This document shows positions 37,330-48,665 of a stretch of 64,000 nt of DNA, piece by piece. The DNA is from Paragonimus skrjabini miyazakii (taxonomy: Eukaryota; Platyhelminthes; Trematoda; Plagiorchiida; Troglotrematidae): NCBI GenBank assembly GCA_014338405.1, contig JTDE01000748.1, forward strand, positions 97,492-161,491. Reading direction: 5' to 3'. Below the pieces are notes generated by a model. It worked only from the letters and a program-made list of their open reading frames with translations, had not been told where the DNA came from and did no database searches. Position 1 is the first letter of the stretch. Each line of letters opens with the position of its first letter. The position numbers and the translations under genes are program-made.

Positions 37330-38725
37330 ATTTGAGGCCGTTGGCACACAATTGCAACCACAAAACAAGATGTCACCAACATTCGTTAGCAGTTATTTGA
37401 AAGCCCAGAACCAGGCAATAGGTTACCTGTTAATACTGAGAATACATGATAAAATAATAAGAATGGCTCAATCAGACAAATACTCACGGACTAGAGCAAG
37501 TGCAATCAAGAATTTATACCAACACAAATCAATCCTAAGACGGATTAAAGATCTAGAGTTTCAGAATAAAGCACTGATTTCCTTCGATGTTACCTCACTA
37601 TTCAATAACATACTGAAGAAACTTGCGGTAAAAGGTTTGTACCTTTTGATAAGTGAGGATGACAGTCTCCGGATCAAACGTTTCTCAAGAAGAATTGATA
37701 CATTTAGTGAAGCTCTGAATAGAGAGGTACCTATAATTTGATGGCCGAGTATACCTGCAAAAGAAAGCCACACCAGTGAGATCACCTATATCGAGACTGC
37801 TTACAGATGCTGTAATAAAACACTTTGAATACGAAGTTATTCGAGTGTTCAGACTTAAGGCGTGGCTTCGACAAGCGGATAATACATTTGTTGTTCTACC
37901 TTGGACTACAGCCTGGCCAGTGCCGACAGACGCCTGAATGAAGCACAACGAAGAAAAAGATTCGCGCCTAACGTTCTTCGATGTATCGGATATAAGGTAA
38001 CCTAAAGGTAAACTTGAAACTACCGTTCATCGTAAATCCACGACAGCTGATGTTATTGTCAAGTTCAGCAGCAGCCGTTCAGCTTATCGTCCTAGAAGTT
38101 ACGTGTTAACAATGTGCAGATATGCAGACACGCATTATAGCCTAACCAAACTCAAACGACAGGAACTAGAACATCTGTTCAGTTTGCCCACTTCCAATGG
38201 GTACCCCAATGATTTCGTAAAAGCTTCCGTTATGCAATCCACAAGAAGTGAACATGCAGAACACAAACCTCGAACGTGTGCCCTATTCATGACACATTTG
38301 AAGCAGCAAAAAGCGTGTTCCACCTATTGCACATCTGAGTCCCATACAAGCCGAACTTAAAACTCCGTTTAGTCTTAGTGAGTGCCAAGGATCCTGTAGA
38401 CCTAGATAAACAGTCTGCCATGGTCTGCGCGAGTCAATGTCTCGGAAGTAACCGACCACATTTGGAAGAGTCAGGCAAACAGCTGCGCACACGTGGACAC
38501 GAAAACAAATTAACGATGTCACCAGCCGACCGCTGTTCATAATTATGGCGTCAGCGCTCAAACAGACCACGCGATCGGTGAGAATCATGTAAAATTGGTC
38601 GCGTGGACAAAAGAGTAACGGTTTTTACTGGAAGCTCCCTATTCATGGAACTCATTCAATCGACACGTATATACAGACAACCACAACCTCATTATTGTTC
38701 CCGCAGAAATTGATGACGACCGTAG
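37330..38725 (+). mobile_element. Penelope-like element, second lineage, degenerate (PLE copy 3)
   Basis: Plus-strand PLE with RT and GIY-YIG parts spread over frames. ORF 37352-37741 contains RIKDLEFQNKALISFDVTSLFNNI and KGLYLLISEDDSL (canonical FDVTSLFTNIP, KGL..LI). Next come VYLQKKATPVRSPISRLLTDA (family QKKGTPMGSPISGLLAE), ADNTFVVL at 37875-37898 (family YVDDTFVVL, catalytic aspartates altered), LTFFDV, ETTVHRKSTTADV, and the thumb with NGYPNDFV. From 38360 a GIY-YIG remnant follows (KDPVDLDKQS, KQLRTRGHENK) with both the GIY and YIG tyrosines lost. It is clearly a different subfamily from copies 1, 2 and 5. It is dead. Confidence 0.88.
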
Positions 38726-40074
38726 ACAGACCGACAGGCGAATAGAATGAACGGCAGAACGATCTCACTCCGTCACAGTTATCTGTTTGATAACCGATCT
38801 TAGTATGGATTTGAAACGCCACAATAAACGGTACACTACTGAGTGTGTTCCTCTTCCAATCATTTTAAATGTGTTACTTAGGTAGCAGACGTTCTCTTTG
38901 ATCACTTATTGACCAGTGGTTCACTTACACTTCTAAGACGTATGTTGCATATAACAGGGTTAAAAAGAGGCAATACTGAGTACTGGCCACACATTTACGT
39001 ACCGACATAAACAAAACAAATGTCATGAGTTACTTTTTTAGTAAAAGGGAAAAGAGTGAACACTGCCCATTCTATCGACGATAGATGTTGATCACCATTG
39101 GCTCCCTGATAGAGAACAATTTCAGGTTCATTTGATTTCGCACCAGGTGATGGGAGTTAATGGAGTCCACGAAAACGAGTTTGATGATCGAATATGCCAG
39201 CTTACTGTGAGAACGTTGTTTTCTCTAAGCCTGCTCTTTCATCGCTTACGACAATAACTTGAGGAGATGTTCAGCACTCCATCGCAGTTGGATCCATTTT
39301 GTTCGGCCGGTGTATGAGTTATCTTAGACTAATTTGGACCGGTAAGTTGATACTAGAATCCAGTCAACAAAATCAGAAGCAATTTTTTGCACAATTTAAC
39401 TCTCGAACACATTTTGCTGTATCTCATCAGGTACATACTGCAATCTGCCTGTTTATATTACAAAGTTCAATGAACATTATGAAGCCAAGCAACATAATCA
39501 ACAAACACAGTGTGCATCAGTTACCAGGACAATATGTTGCTAATGAATATGTCCTTCGTAGCACAGAGGGTTGAATTCCATTAGTCAATTGCCACCGCTT
39601 ACGCGAATGACAAACCCGGTCCAGCTACTCGCGTTTTCTAAAGCTAAATGACTTCATTTCTGCCACTGTCCAAGCCCCCCATTCTGGGTGACTTTCAAAA
39701 CCAAATGAGGTGATATTTGCACTCAAATATTATTACAACTGGCGATTGGGGTCGCAAACTACAATGCGCTTTACTTACTCCTTAAGATGAACTAGTAGTC
39801 AGTATGTTTACCATCATGTAGAACAGAGCAATTGAGAAAATTGTACAGTCAGCCTGTCGCCTAGAAAAACTTACCTTACTGTCAAATCATCTTTTCGACA
39901 AAAGAAGTGTGACTGTGCCGAAATTTTACGGTCGCCCAAGTTGTGATGGTGTCATCACGCTGGCTCGTCACGTTGGTGTCACGCGCTATGACAGCCGGAC
40001 ATATGTATTCAGCTAGTAGACAAACTGTTAACCAATTGTCATGGAACTAGGCTTCACGTGATTGGTACCTTGCA
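38726..40074. other. No gene recognised
   Basis: Only short ORFs (for example 39299-39574 plus, 91 codons) without recognisable motifs. Confidence 0.45.
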
Positions 40075-40345
40075 ACGGGCCGTTGAAACCAGGAGGCACG
40101 CACAGGTTGATTCTGAATTGTGCGACAGTGCGTGCTGCTGTGTTGTTGACGCCGTTTTACTTTCCGTTTGTATAAGTCGTGTGCATGGCTTACTAGGCCA
40201 TTGGCTCATGCTTGCTTGTGTTATTTCCTTTCACAGGACTATTACTGAAACCCCTACTTCGGAAGAACGCTGTGCCCCGGTGTCACCACATTGCCCCAAA
40301 GTTGGCCTGCATGTGTAAGGGACAATCGACGTAAAGACTGCCGGC
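40075..40345 (+). repeat. Diverged direct repeat, copy 2
   Basis: Partner of 36765-37065. ORF 40058-40318 runs through it, but the frame is not preserved in the other copy, so it is not coding. Confidence 0.65.
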
Positions 40346-40371
40346 TTGTATGTTACCACCTTGCCTTATAA

Positions 40372-40450
40372 CTCGAACATCACTCAGATCTGATCGCATT
40401 TTTGCATTCTCATAAAACTTTCGGCCAACCCCTTTCTAAAAGAAACACTC
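40372..40450 (-). repeat. Fragment of the hammerhead-repeat body
   Basis: Plus-strand order CATCACTC...GATCGCATTTTTGCATTCTC...TTTCGGCCAACC...AAAAGAAACACT follows the body block at 4603-4672 of copy a. It ends before the ribozyme. Diverged and inactive. Confidence 0.6.
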
Positions 40451-41439
40451 ACCCACTAGGGCGCGGTCCATGTGGTGAAGTAGTGAACGCAGCGATTTGA
40501 AGTAAGGGAAGATCTAACATCCCAAAAGATGTAGCTAAGTACACGTGAACTTTCTAGAAAACTTCAAATATCTAGACACAATTTCACTTGGTGTTTGAGA
40601 AGGATGAAGGAAATCGCGCAGACCAGATGAGGGGGTCAACGAGTAGATATATTTGACATGCTGTATGTAAACAAGTTGGCAATAAAACGGATAAATTTGC
40701 TAGTCAGTTTGGAGCCTAAGTGCGAATAGTGCTGGATAGTTATTGTGTACTATGTGTACGCTGGTGTCTGTATCCTGACTTTCTTTGCAACCTTGAAGTG
40801 GTGGTCAGATGTGTGCGCTGTTTTGATTCGGAGAGCTATGCTGACAAAATCTAAGTTCCTTTCAGTTTAATTTGTGCCAGATGAGTCAAAGTGGAGCAGT
40901 CAGATAAAAAGAAACAGAAGCTCGCGGGTTTGAATGTCACAGCATTGACTACGCAGTTGTGCTTAGACATCAGAAAAACACTTATAGCTGCAGCACATCA
41001 GTCTTCCACATGCGAAGAAAGTGGGTTAGAAATGAACAGTACTCCGATCACCCAACGTTGAACCGTGAACGTCGGCTTGTTACCCCGTACGATCGAAAAA
41101 TCTACTCAACTTAGAAGTTTGACGTAGTTTATCATATGTCTGCTGCGCACAGCAGTGATCGGAATGAGTCGTAAAATCTTCATTCACTATGTCCCCAGGC
41201 TGGGTTATACACATACAGCTAAGTGAGTCAGACTTTTGAGTCACTGACTCCGGGTAGAGTTCCCCGAGAAAACTCTTCGTCATGTTGCTTCGCAAGGCAG
41301 TCTTTTGAGTTAAAGGCGCGGCGTGGGTATCCCAAGAAAACCCTATTTCTCTTTGTTCGTCAGGTCAAACTGTTGAATCAGAGACTAAGTCCCAGGTCCA
41401 GCAAGTCACTTTTCGATAGATCTGTTGATGCAGGACGTT
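40451..41439. other. No gene recognised
   Basis: May hold the 5' untranslated part of the LINE that follows. ORF 41223-41528 runs into the LINE, and its last part is the LINE endonuclease start. Confidence 0.45.
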
Positions 41440-41499
41440 GTCCGTCAGGACTTGGCATGTTGGCTGAACATAATGCCGGACGCTCCGAACGCCGAACTG

Positions 41500-42300
41500 C
41501 ATTGATCGCTATGAAACCGAGCTGCTGAAATATCAATGTCGCAGCCTTGATTGAGACAAGGCTTGCAGACCAATGTAAGCTCCGAGAAGCAAATGCTGCG
41601 TACACCTTCTACTAGGTAGTTTATCCAGGAAAATTTTCTCAGGAGCACAGTATCCGTTTTGCAATAGCTGACTGCATCAATTATTCAGTGATAGATGAAC
41701 CGCACGACATTAGCCCTCGAATCACGTCCATGCGTCTGCGACTCGGTCGAGGTAAGTGTGCCACATCTGTTAGTGTTTATGGTCCAACTATTTATCACAT
41801 CGATGAAACGAAGGATCATTTCTATGGTCAGCTATTCGCCACAATCCGATTGACACCAGTGAGCGGCCGACTGTTTGTTGGGATGACTAAAACGCACGAA
41901 TGTGGCGCGACTCAGTAGCCTAACCGGGAGTCCTGGGACCCCACGGTATTGGTTCAGTCAGCGAGAAAAGTGACTGTCTGCTCCACCTGTGTGCTACTTA
42001 CGAGTCAGCTATCAAAAACACGGTTCCAGCTAGATCCAAACGGTGTTACGGCGTGAACTTACCCACGAAGCTATTATCACTAGTTGGTTGATTACTTGAC
42101 TGTGCGACAGCACGACACTCATGAAGTGCATATCACGCTAGTGACGAGTGAGGCTGAGTGTAGCACAGGTCATAAGCTGATCAGGACCAATTTGATTATC
42201 TATGTTTACAAGCATAACAACAAGAAGTTAAAGTCAAACAAGTGGAGAACTCAAAAACGAGGATTACTTTCAACATACATTTGCTGCTCGTCCGAAAGAC
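41500..42300 (+). pseudogene. LINE endonuclease (APE type), degenerate
   Basis: Pieces in order: TALIAMKPSC and VAALIETRLADQ (family ALSETR, holding the catalytic glutamate) near 41500-41575; ITSMRLRLGRGKCATSVSVYGPT (family LMSLRLPL..GKFATIISAYAP) at 41710-41795; KDHFYGQL; VLGPHGIGS near 41930; DYLTVRQHDTHEVHIT at 42087-42140; and STGHKLI near 42162-42185, where the catalytic TDHRL block has lost its aspartate. The intact enzyme would nick the target DNA to prime reverse transcription. Several frame changes make it non-functional. Confidence 0.82.
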
Positions 42301-42309
42301 ACGCTTGTA

Positions 42310-43115
42310 TCCATTACTCCTGAGGACATGTGGCAACAACTGAAGGAAAAGATAATGGCAACAGCCACCGTGACGATCGGTATCGAATGCCAGAAACGCC
42401 CGTACTGGTTCAACGACAACAACGCGGCTATTTGAAGTGTGACACGGAAGGAGAGTGAGGCGTTTGCTACCTCCACAATGAACCCGCACAATGAAGATAA
42501 GAGAGCAACACCCCGGAGTATTCATTGTCAACTGGTCAAAGGTTTTCGCGGAATTAAGGAAGACTGGTGGTAGAAGCAAGGTGGGAGGGTGCAGGGCTAC
42601 GCCGATCGCCGGCAGCATAAGCAGTTCTACAGTTCGCTTGAGGCGATTTTCGGTCCATCCATCCAGTCTACCAAAGCACTGGCTGATATGGATACCGACT
42701 GTTCGTGCACCAAGCCAGAGGACATCATGAAAGTCCTGCTGCAACAGGCTGTCAAATCTTCACTTGCTTTCACTCCGGATTTGCCACAAATGCAAAGAGC
42801 GATTAGACAGCTGCGTAACGGAGAAACTGCAGGCGAGAATGGATTGCCAGGTGGAATAGTGCAGAATGACGAACCAGTGTTGAAACGTACTTTGCTGGTT
42901 CACTCTATCAGAGAGCAGTGTCACAAGAGTTCAAGGATGCCTTTATCGTACCTTTGCTTAAAAGCAACTGTAGCAAGCAATTCTTCGACAATGACATTAC
43001 AGCGTGCTGTTTGCACACCATGAAGGCGAACTACAAGGATTGGCCAGGACTTCCGTGGTCGCGGCGTCAAAGTTTGGATTGGATACCAATGCAGGCGAGA
43101 CAGTTTTTCTTTTAA
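42310..43115 (+). pseudogene. LINE linker and N-terminal reverse transcriptase, degenerate
   Basis: The linker reads PYWFNDNNAAI (family DWFDENDEAI) near 42400, then GYADRRQHKQFYSSLEAIFGPS at the start of ORF 42589-43023, MQRAIRQLRNGETAGENGLPGGI (family I..LR.GKA.G.D.IP.E.) and, in another frame, QEFKDAFIVPLLKSNCSKQFFDN (family FKDA.IV.LYK.KG....CDN) to about 43000. After that the expected motifs A to C, including YxDD, are missing, and the next recognisable block is 43203 onward. So about 150 residues of the RT palm were deleted. Confidence 0.82.
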
Positions 43116-43925
43116 CCTTCTCCGGGTGGGAGTGCTGTTCACACACGTCCGTCTGAAATTCACACCAACGATGATGGTGTCAACAGCTGCGCTGATTTCT
43201 GCTACTTGGGTAGCAATTTGTCGACAGATCCTGTCCACGGACCGTGAGTTACGAGCCCGTGAGGCACAGGCTGGTGCTCTTTTCGGACGTCTTGAATGAC
43301 ATGTATAGAAGAACCACAGTCCCAAGATTAAAACAAAAGCTGCTTGTCTACCACTCAATAGTGCTGTCTCCATTGCTGCAGCGCACTGAAACTTAGATAC
43401 TATATCAGTTGAATGTGCATCATCTGAGCCGGTTTCATGTGCAATTTCTAAGACGCATCTTGTGTATTCGGTGGTCGGACATAATCCCAAAAACTGAGGT
43501 ACTTCGGCGAATGGGTATGGATGAGGTGGAAACCATGCTGATGCACAATCAACCTCGTTGACTGGAACACATCTGTAGGAGAGACGACAACTGGATTCCG
43601 AGTCAGTCGCTTTAGGGTAAGTGAAACCAGGTAAACAAAACAATGGTGGTCTAAGACGAAGATACCAGAATGCCACCTAAGTGAGTCTTTCATTTTGTAT
43701 TATCGATTTCAAATGTCAGGTGGCCTTAACGTTGAACCAGGCGCTCTGGCAGAATACCGTCCGGAGGGAGATCCAAATGTTTAATGAGCAGCAATTGCAG
43801 GCAAATTGTAGGCAAAGCACCTACTGTTATCATAGGTTGTGGTGACATGACTATGTGGCGTTGCGATGAATGCGACCGCGAATGCCTTGGCCTTCTCGGA
43901 TTGGTAAACCGTTGATATGCTCATA

Positions 43926-44589
43926 GTACATCGTCCACAAAGACGACGAATACATTATTCTCAGGTAGATTACATCAGTTATGCCTCCTTTTCGTTTGTA
44001 TTAACTAACAACTTCCACCTCTTGACAACTCATCTACTCTTCTTCACAGGAACATGGGTCATTTCAGCTCTTCACTCTTCATTTTCTTCCGCTTTTCTGG
44101 CTTGTTGTATGATAAATGTTGCATTTCTTTTTTAATCTAACTTTACAGCATTCCCCCCCCTTTTTATTTCCTACGCGGGAAGTAATGAAACATACTTTTT
44201 TACTTGACTAGTTTTTGCTTTAACATTTCAGTATTTTTCTTCCCAGTTCAGACCTTGTCATTGGATTCCCTACATTTTGAGAGACAGAGGGATTTCACCT
44301 TCGTAACTGTCTATCCACTGACTTATCAGCAATGACCAACTGGACATGTAGGCCTCACTCACAAGCCTCCCAGACTTATTCATTCAGGTTTACATTGGAT
44401 ACGTAGTGTGTGGGTGGGACCACAAGTGTTGCAGCGTAAGCCGTTTGTGGTATGTGTTATGCGCAGGCATATTTTGGCTTCAGCCACCTTGACAGGCTAA
44501 TCCGAAACGGATACCACCAACCTTGTCTGTGTGTGCATGTCAACTGTTCAGGTGTGGGTGGATGTCATGTACACGGTGAGTTTCTTGCA
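43926..44589. other. No gene recognised
   Basis: Contains pyrimidine-rich runs, including a run of C at about 44152-44161. It lies between the 3' end of a plus-strand LINE and the 3' end of a minus-strand PLE. Confidence 0.45.
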
Positions 44590-45850
44590 TGACATTACCA
44601 CCATCCATTTAATGGATCATACCAGACTAGTGACAGTCGGTTTATCAATTTTGTCATACTTACGATCAAGGGGACGTTTGTTAATAGACATTCTTTATGA
44701 TGGATTAACCAGTTTGAATCGTCAAAGTCAATATATCGTTGTTTGAGTATGGTACGTGCAGCAACTGCTGAAGCAAGTTTCAATTTCCGAGGTTGCTGAA
44801 CGTTGTTGAGAGTCTACTTACCGCACCTTATATGTGAGTACTTTCACCCGTCAGGCGGTTCTTCTAATGTAAGAGACTTGGCAGTCTTCTCATAATCTCT
44901 GCTTCAAATAAATTAACTTGTTATTTACTATAGTGTTAGTTTAAATTGTCACTCTAATGTTGTATTAGTTGAAGATCCGTCTTCAGTTGTCCGACGTATT
45001 TTCTCTGTGCCAAATAACAAGAGTTAGCAGCCAAATTCTAAGTTTGTTGTTTTTGATGCAAGCCACCTCATGATTTGGAAGTAACATCTTGTCACAATAA
45101 CCGTTGGCATTCGTTAGTGACCTGAAGATTTTACACTCGGTCGACAGTTCTTCCTCGGAACTAATTATTAACAAAATGCTGTGAAACTTATTGTATGCAA
45201 ATCACTTTTTGGTGCACATGGGATATTGTGAGCTCAAGGAAAGGTGCCCATTAGAATTGGTGTCCATCCTGCGATGCTTGTGTCTTCTGTATCATCAGCC
45301 TTTTTGTGCATTCTGCAATTTAGAAAACTCATCCTCTGGTCCATTGATTCATGCTTCATGGCGGATTTGATCTGTTGATGAAGAGCATTCTTGTGCTCTA
45401 TCAACAAATTCTAGGTGGATTAGAAAAGCTGGGCAGCAGTTTGTCTTCTAAGTCTTGCACAAACAAGTTAGCAACAGTGAGAGAGGTAGGCTAGCCCAGT
45501 ACGTTGCCGTGTGATTGCTGATAGAGCATCCTTTGAATGTAAAGCAGATGACCAGTAAGCAAATCTGCAGCTTCTACAATCTCTTCAAATTATAAGCTAG
45601 TCGTTTCAGGTAACATGACGCTGACGTATAACACTTTAGCTTTATCTCAGTGGAATCTTGGCAAACGATAAAATGAGACCAAAGTAGACCGGATATTCAT
45701 TTGGGTCTAAATTAAGTTTCTTCAGTTTGGTGGCCGGTACTATGAGACTCCGGATAGATGACTTTTCAAGTTGCTTAAGAATATCAGGCTTTAAGATGCG
45801 AGATTGCCTCTTATATTGTTTGTGTACTGTAATCTTCCTAAATTAAATCG
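44590..45850 (-). mobile_element. Penelope-like element, third lineage, highly degenerate (PLE copy 4)
   Basis: Minus-strand blocks in order: KQLEKSSIRSLIVPATK near 45800-45740 (family L..D.SI.IVPADKG); EEIVEAADLL...YIQRMLYQQSHGNVLG then TSLTVANLFVQDLEDKLL (family Y.Q..G.AMGSP.S...ANL.M..LE) at about 45590-45430; IEHKNALHQQI; a thumb piece EELSTECKIFRSLTNANGYCDKML (45150-45080; family NGYP...); then a GIY-YIG piece CQVSYIRRTA near 44880 and KQRYIDFDDSNWLIHHKE (44740-44690; family IDFDN..VL.KE). Stops and frameshifts are frequent and the YVDD region is not recognisable. This is the oldest-looking PLE here. Confidence 0.7.
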
Positions 45851-46187
45851 CTCGAAAAATGCTCGTCAAAACATTGCGGAACCTGTAACCTATTTGGTTC
45901 TGAATCGGTATTTTTTAACCGGAGGGGGGGGGGCTATTTAATAAATAATCTCACGGTTTTCACAAATAGACTGCAGCAGACATAAAATAACATTTCATAC
46001 CTGGTGCATAGGATAGTAAATAGAACTATTTCGTGGAATCGGCGCCAAATTCGATGCAACTTATATTTTATAGGAACTCATCTCTTTAGCTGAACAGAAG
46101 CACTTCTCTTGCATCAGTAATGTGAAAACATTTAATCCGGATTGGCTTGAAGCATGAGGACAAAATCACCATGCAATTCTAGAGGAG
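45851..46187. other. No gene recognised
   Basis: Short spacer with a run of G near 45924-45932. Confidence 0.45.
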
Positions 46188-46346
46188 TATCTTGATTTCT
46201 GATGAGTAGTGTAAGATTTTGGTTTTTCATATAACTTGATAAGCACCCACAACTAATCGCAGCTGTCGCGTTCCCATCGACTTTCCAGTCAGCCCCTTCC
46301 GAAAAGAAAAACCGAAATCCCCTACTACTCATCAGTAATCAAAATA
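46188..46346 (-). repeat. Foldback (MITE-like) derivative of the hammerhead repeat
   Basis: 159-bp element with about 41-bp terminal inverted repeats: left 46188-46228 (TATCTTGATTTCTGATGAGTAGT...), right 46306-46346 (...ACTACTCATCAGTAATCAAAATA). Both ends are the repeat tail in opposite orientations. The centre is the minus-strand body (CACCCACAACTAATCGCAGCTGTCGC...CCTTCCGAAAAGAA) and stops just before the ribozyme. The tRNA-like head is also absent. No coding capacity. Confidence 0.8.
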
Positions 46347-48497
46347 TCGTTTAACAAGTTAGTGATTTCTGTGATTTCATCTTGGGGAGAAGTCCTAGTC
46401 GAAGGGTCATCGATTGGAGTTAACAGGAAGGTTACTTTGTCTCTTTTTGAGACGATCGTGCAATTGAAGCATTACTCACAAGCGATTGTGGTTGAACGTT
46501 CACAAACGACGATTCAATTTTCCCTAATGTGGTCAACAAGTTCATCTTGGTTTAATTCGACGCGCTGATGACAGACGTTTACTGTAGGCATGAGGTGGGT
46601 TTTCACTTTCTGGTGAGAGTAAATTGACCACAAGAGATGTTACTGAAGGCGCTGATTCACATTCAGTCTCTCGAACACTTCCCATTATTACTCATCGCTT
46701 TAAATTGGTATGGTATCATTTTTCCGACAAGACGACACCATAATTCTTGCGTCGTCCATCAGGTTGAGCTTAACAACTTAGCACTGACGAACGACTGTCT
46801 CACAACCGGCAGGTACGACACATAGTCACTGACGTTCGCACCGTCCGTGTGAACCCACGACGCACGAACTACAATCTGCCACCTATTTATAAGTCGTGGG
46901 TTCGCGTCTACGGTGTGCTTAGTGATGATGAGATACAGCTGGCTCGAAACAGATGTTCACCAGTTTGTTTATGGTCACTGGGACCAGCTGTTTGCAACGT
47001 GATAGTGCGTTCTACTACAAATTTATTGAAAGCTGAACTAGTGTTGTACAACATGCAACTTCGTTTGTAAGTAGCATAGCGCGTACATTTGGGGACTAAC
47101 GGGAAGGTCTCAACATCAGGAATATGAGGGACCACAAGCGACTATTTGAACCGTGCGTATACATTATAAGGGGCGAGTCACCAAGTCGGATGATAGTGCG
47201 CTGCTTCCCAACGGATGCGCATGCATGCTAGCCATGCCAATTTGTGTTCGCGTTCATTGTTCTGTCTTCACATAACTTGTAATTGATTTCATGTAATGCA
47301 CACCTTCTCATGTCATGCATCTTCGCTTATCACAACACCTATTACCAGTTACCGCGCAAAAATGTACGGATAACTGGTTCTTCCGTCCAATTTAAAACAA
47401 CGACATTATGTAGAAAATATCCATAAAAAGAAGTCTGACAGATTCGTTTTGTATCAGAAAAATTACGGCGTTGTTAATGTTGACAGTATGCCGGCAAGGA
47501 GCAGTGCAAAATGTGGATAATGGCGACTCCAGAAAATCTGCTTGTTATGAAAGCCCGCAAGTTTTGGATGTGCTACAAACCAATTTTGGAGCTGCACGTA
47601 ATTTATTCAGTGGAACAGCATTGATTTGCCAGTTTTAGTTTATAACAGTGAAACATCGGTAGCTGTTTCGAACAAGATAAAGGAGAATCGTCAAGCATAG
47701 AGACGTTGTAGTATGACCACGATTTCACGGCACTCGTGCAGGAGCTTACTCCATGAATTATACCGCCCGTAAGTGATGAAGGAGGTGCATGCCACAAAAA
47801 TACACGCGTTCCGAAACATTATTACAGTAAATATAACTATGAACGAAGCGTTATTTACCTCTGCTGCATTGTCAACAATTAATTGCTATCTACGTTAGTT
47901 GACCTTGAATTGCTGGCCAACTCCTACACAGATTTAATACTTTAATCTTCTAGGTATGATGGACGAATGAACACGTTGAGTAACGTAATTCATTTTTATT
48001 CATAATTGAATGGTTGTCTCGCACTCCGAGTTTCGTATAACTTCCATCACAACATTACATGTCTGAATGTTGTCCAGTTGCCGTTTATTTGAGTTTAAGT
48101 TATTACGACACATGGCTCTGAGTGAAAATCGTGCATTGCTATTTTTAAAACACAGGCTGGCATTTTACTGCAGCTGCTGCATAGCGTTACTATTGCCACA
48201 TGACACCCTATTCACACATTTCATTGTTGTGACTATACCATTCCCTACACTCCTTCTGCTATGCATAACAAATGCGCTGAATTTTGTTCTCTTCATGGAT
48301 ATGTTACATGTGAGAAAACGTTCTGACAGTGAAATGCCTGGGACATTTCTACTTTGGAGAGTGGTCAAGTCAAACTAAACACTTTAGGGGGTCAGAGTCT
48401 CGGGTCATTGCAGATGTAATTGAAAAGTGGGATTGTCCTTCAGTTACTATTGGAAAGACGAATGGGTTGACGGCAGATTAAGAACAGAATAATAATG
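46347..48497. other. No gene recognised
   Basis: ORFs 46362-46568, 46637-46825, 46849-47070 and 48067-48378 (plus) have no recognisable motif. The last (103 codons) is rich in hydrophobic residues but is not a protein I know. Confidence 0.45.
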
Positions 48498-48665
48498 CAG
48501 TGGCGTGGATATGCACTACTGACGAGCGCTAATCAGAGCGAAACTCAAGTTTAGTGCTTCTTTTCGAAAGGGGCCGACTGGAAAGTCTATGGGAATGCGA
48601 CAGCTGCGATCAATTGTGGGTGATGTTCAATCTGTATGAAAACCAAAACCCCCTACTACTCATCA
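48498..48665 (+). repeat. Hammerhead repeat copy c, head truncated
   Basis: Starts in the end of the tRNA-like head (GCAGTGGCG, about 48498), then ribozyme (48513-48557), body (TTTCGAAAGGGGCCGACTGG, GCGACAGCTGCGATCAATTG) and an intact tail (CCCCCTACTACTCATCA) to about 48665. No A or B box remains, so own transcription is unlikely. Confidence 0.85.
48513..48557 (+). ncRNA. Hammerhead ribozyme, type I, GUU cleavage site (copy c)
   Basis: GCACUA (48513-48518), CUGACGA (48519-48525), helix II GCGCU / AGAGC with one G-A mismatch and an AAUC loop (48526-48539), GAAAC (48540-48544), UCAA loop, GUU (48549-48551), UAGUGC (48552-48557). The core is intact and helix I is perfect. The cleavage triplet is GUU instead of GUC; GUU fits the NUH rule but is usually slower. 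The helix II mismatch should also weaken it. Confidence 0.83.

Larger units (their letters stand above)
41440..43925 (+). mobile_element. LINE (non-LTR retrotransposon), nearly end-to-end but broken
   Basis: Endonuclease, linker, partial RT and C-terminal part of an endonuclease/RT LINE family lie in order on the plus strand, over several frames and with many stops. The RT catalytic centre is missing through an internal deletion near 43030-43120. The C-terminal part continues with YLGSNLSTD (43203-43229), KTEVLRRMGMDEVETMLMHN (about 43490-43545), and ends near 43925 with a C..C-type remnant (ECDRECLGLLGLVN) at the place where this family has a zinc finger. It shares its family with 11750-12800. 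It is an old copy and cannot move by itself. Confidence 0.88.

Noticed and set aside
42196..42744. 182-codon minus-strand ORF
   Set aside because: It is antisense to the linker of the LINE, whose plus-strand motifs are clear.
42921..43676. 251-codon minus-strand ORF, the longest in the window
   Set aside because: It lies antisense to the LINE RT and C-terminal part; the plus-strand reading explains the sequence and the minus reading shows no domain.
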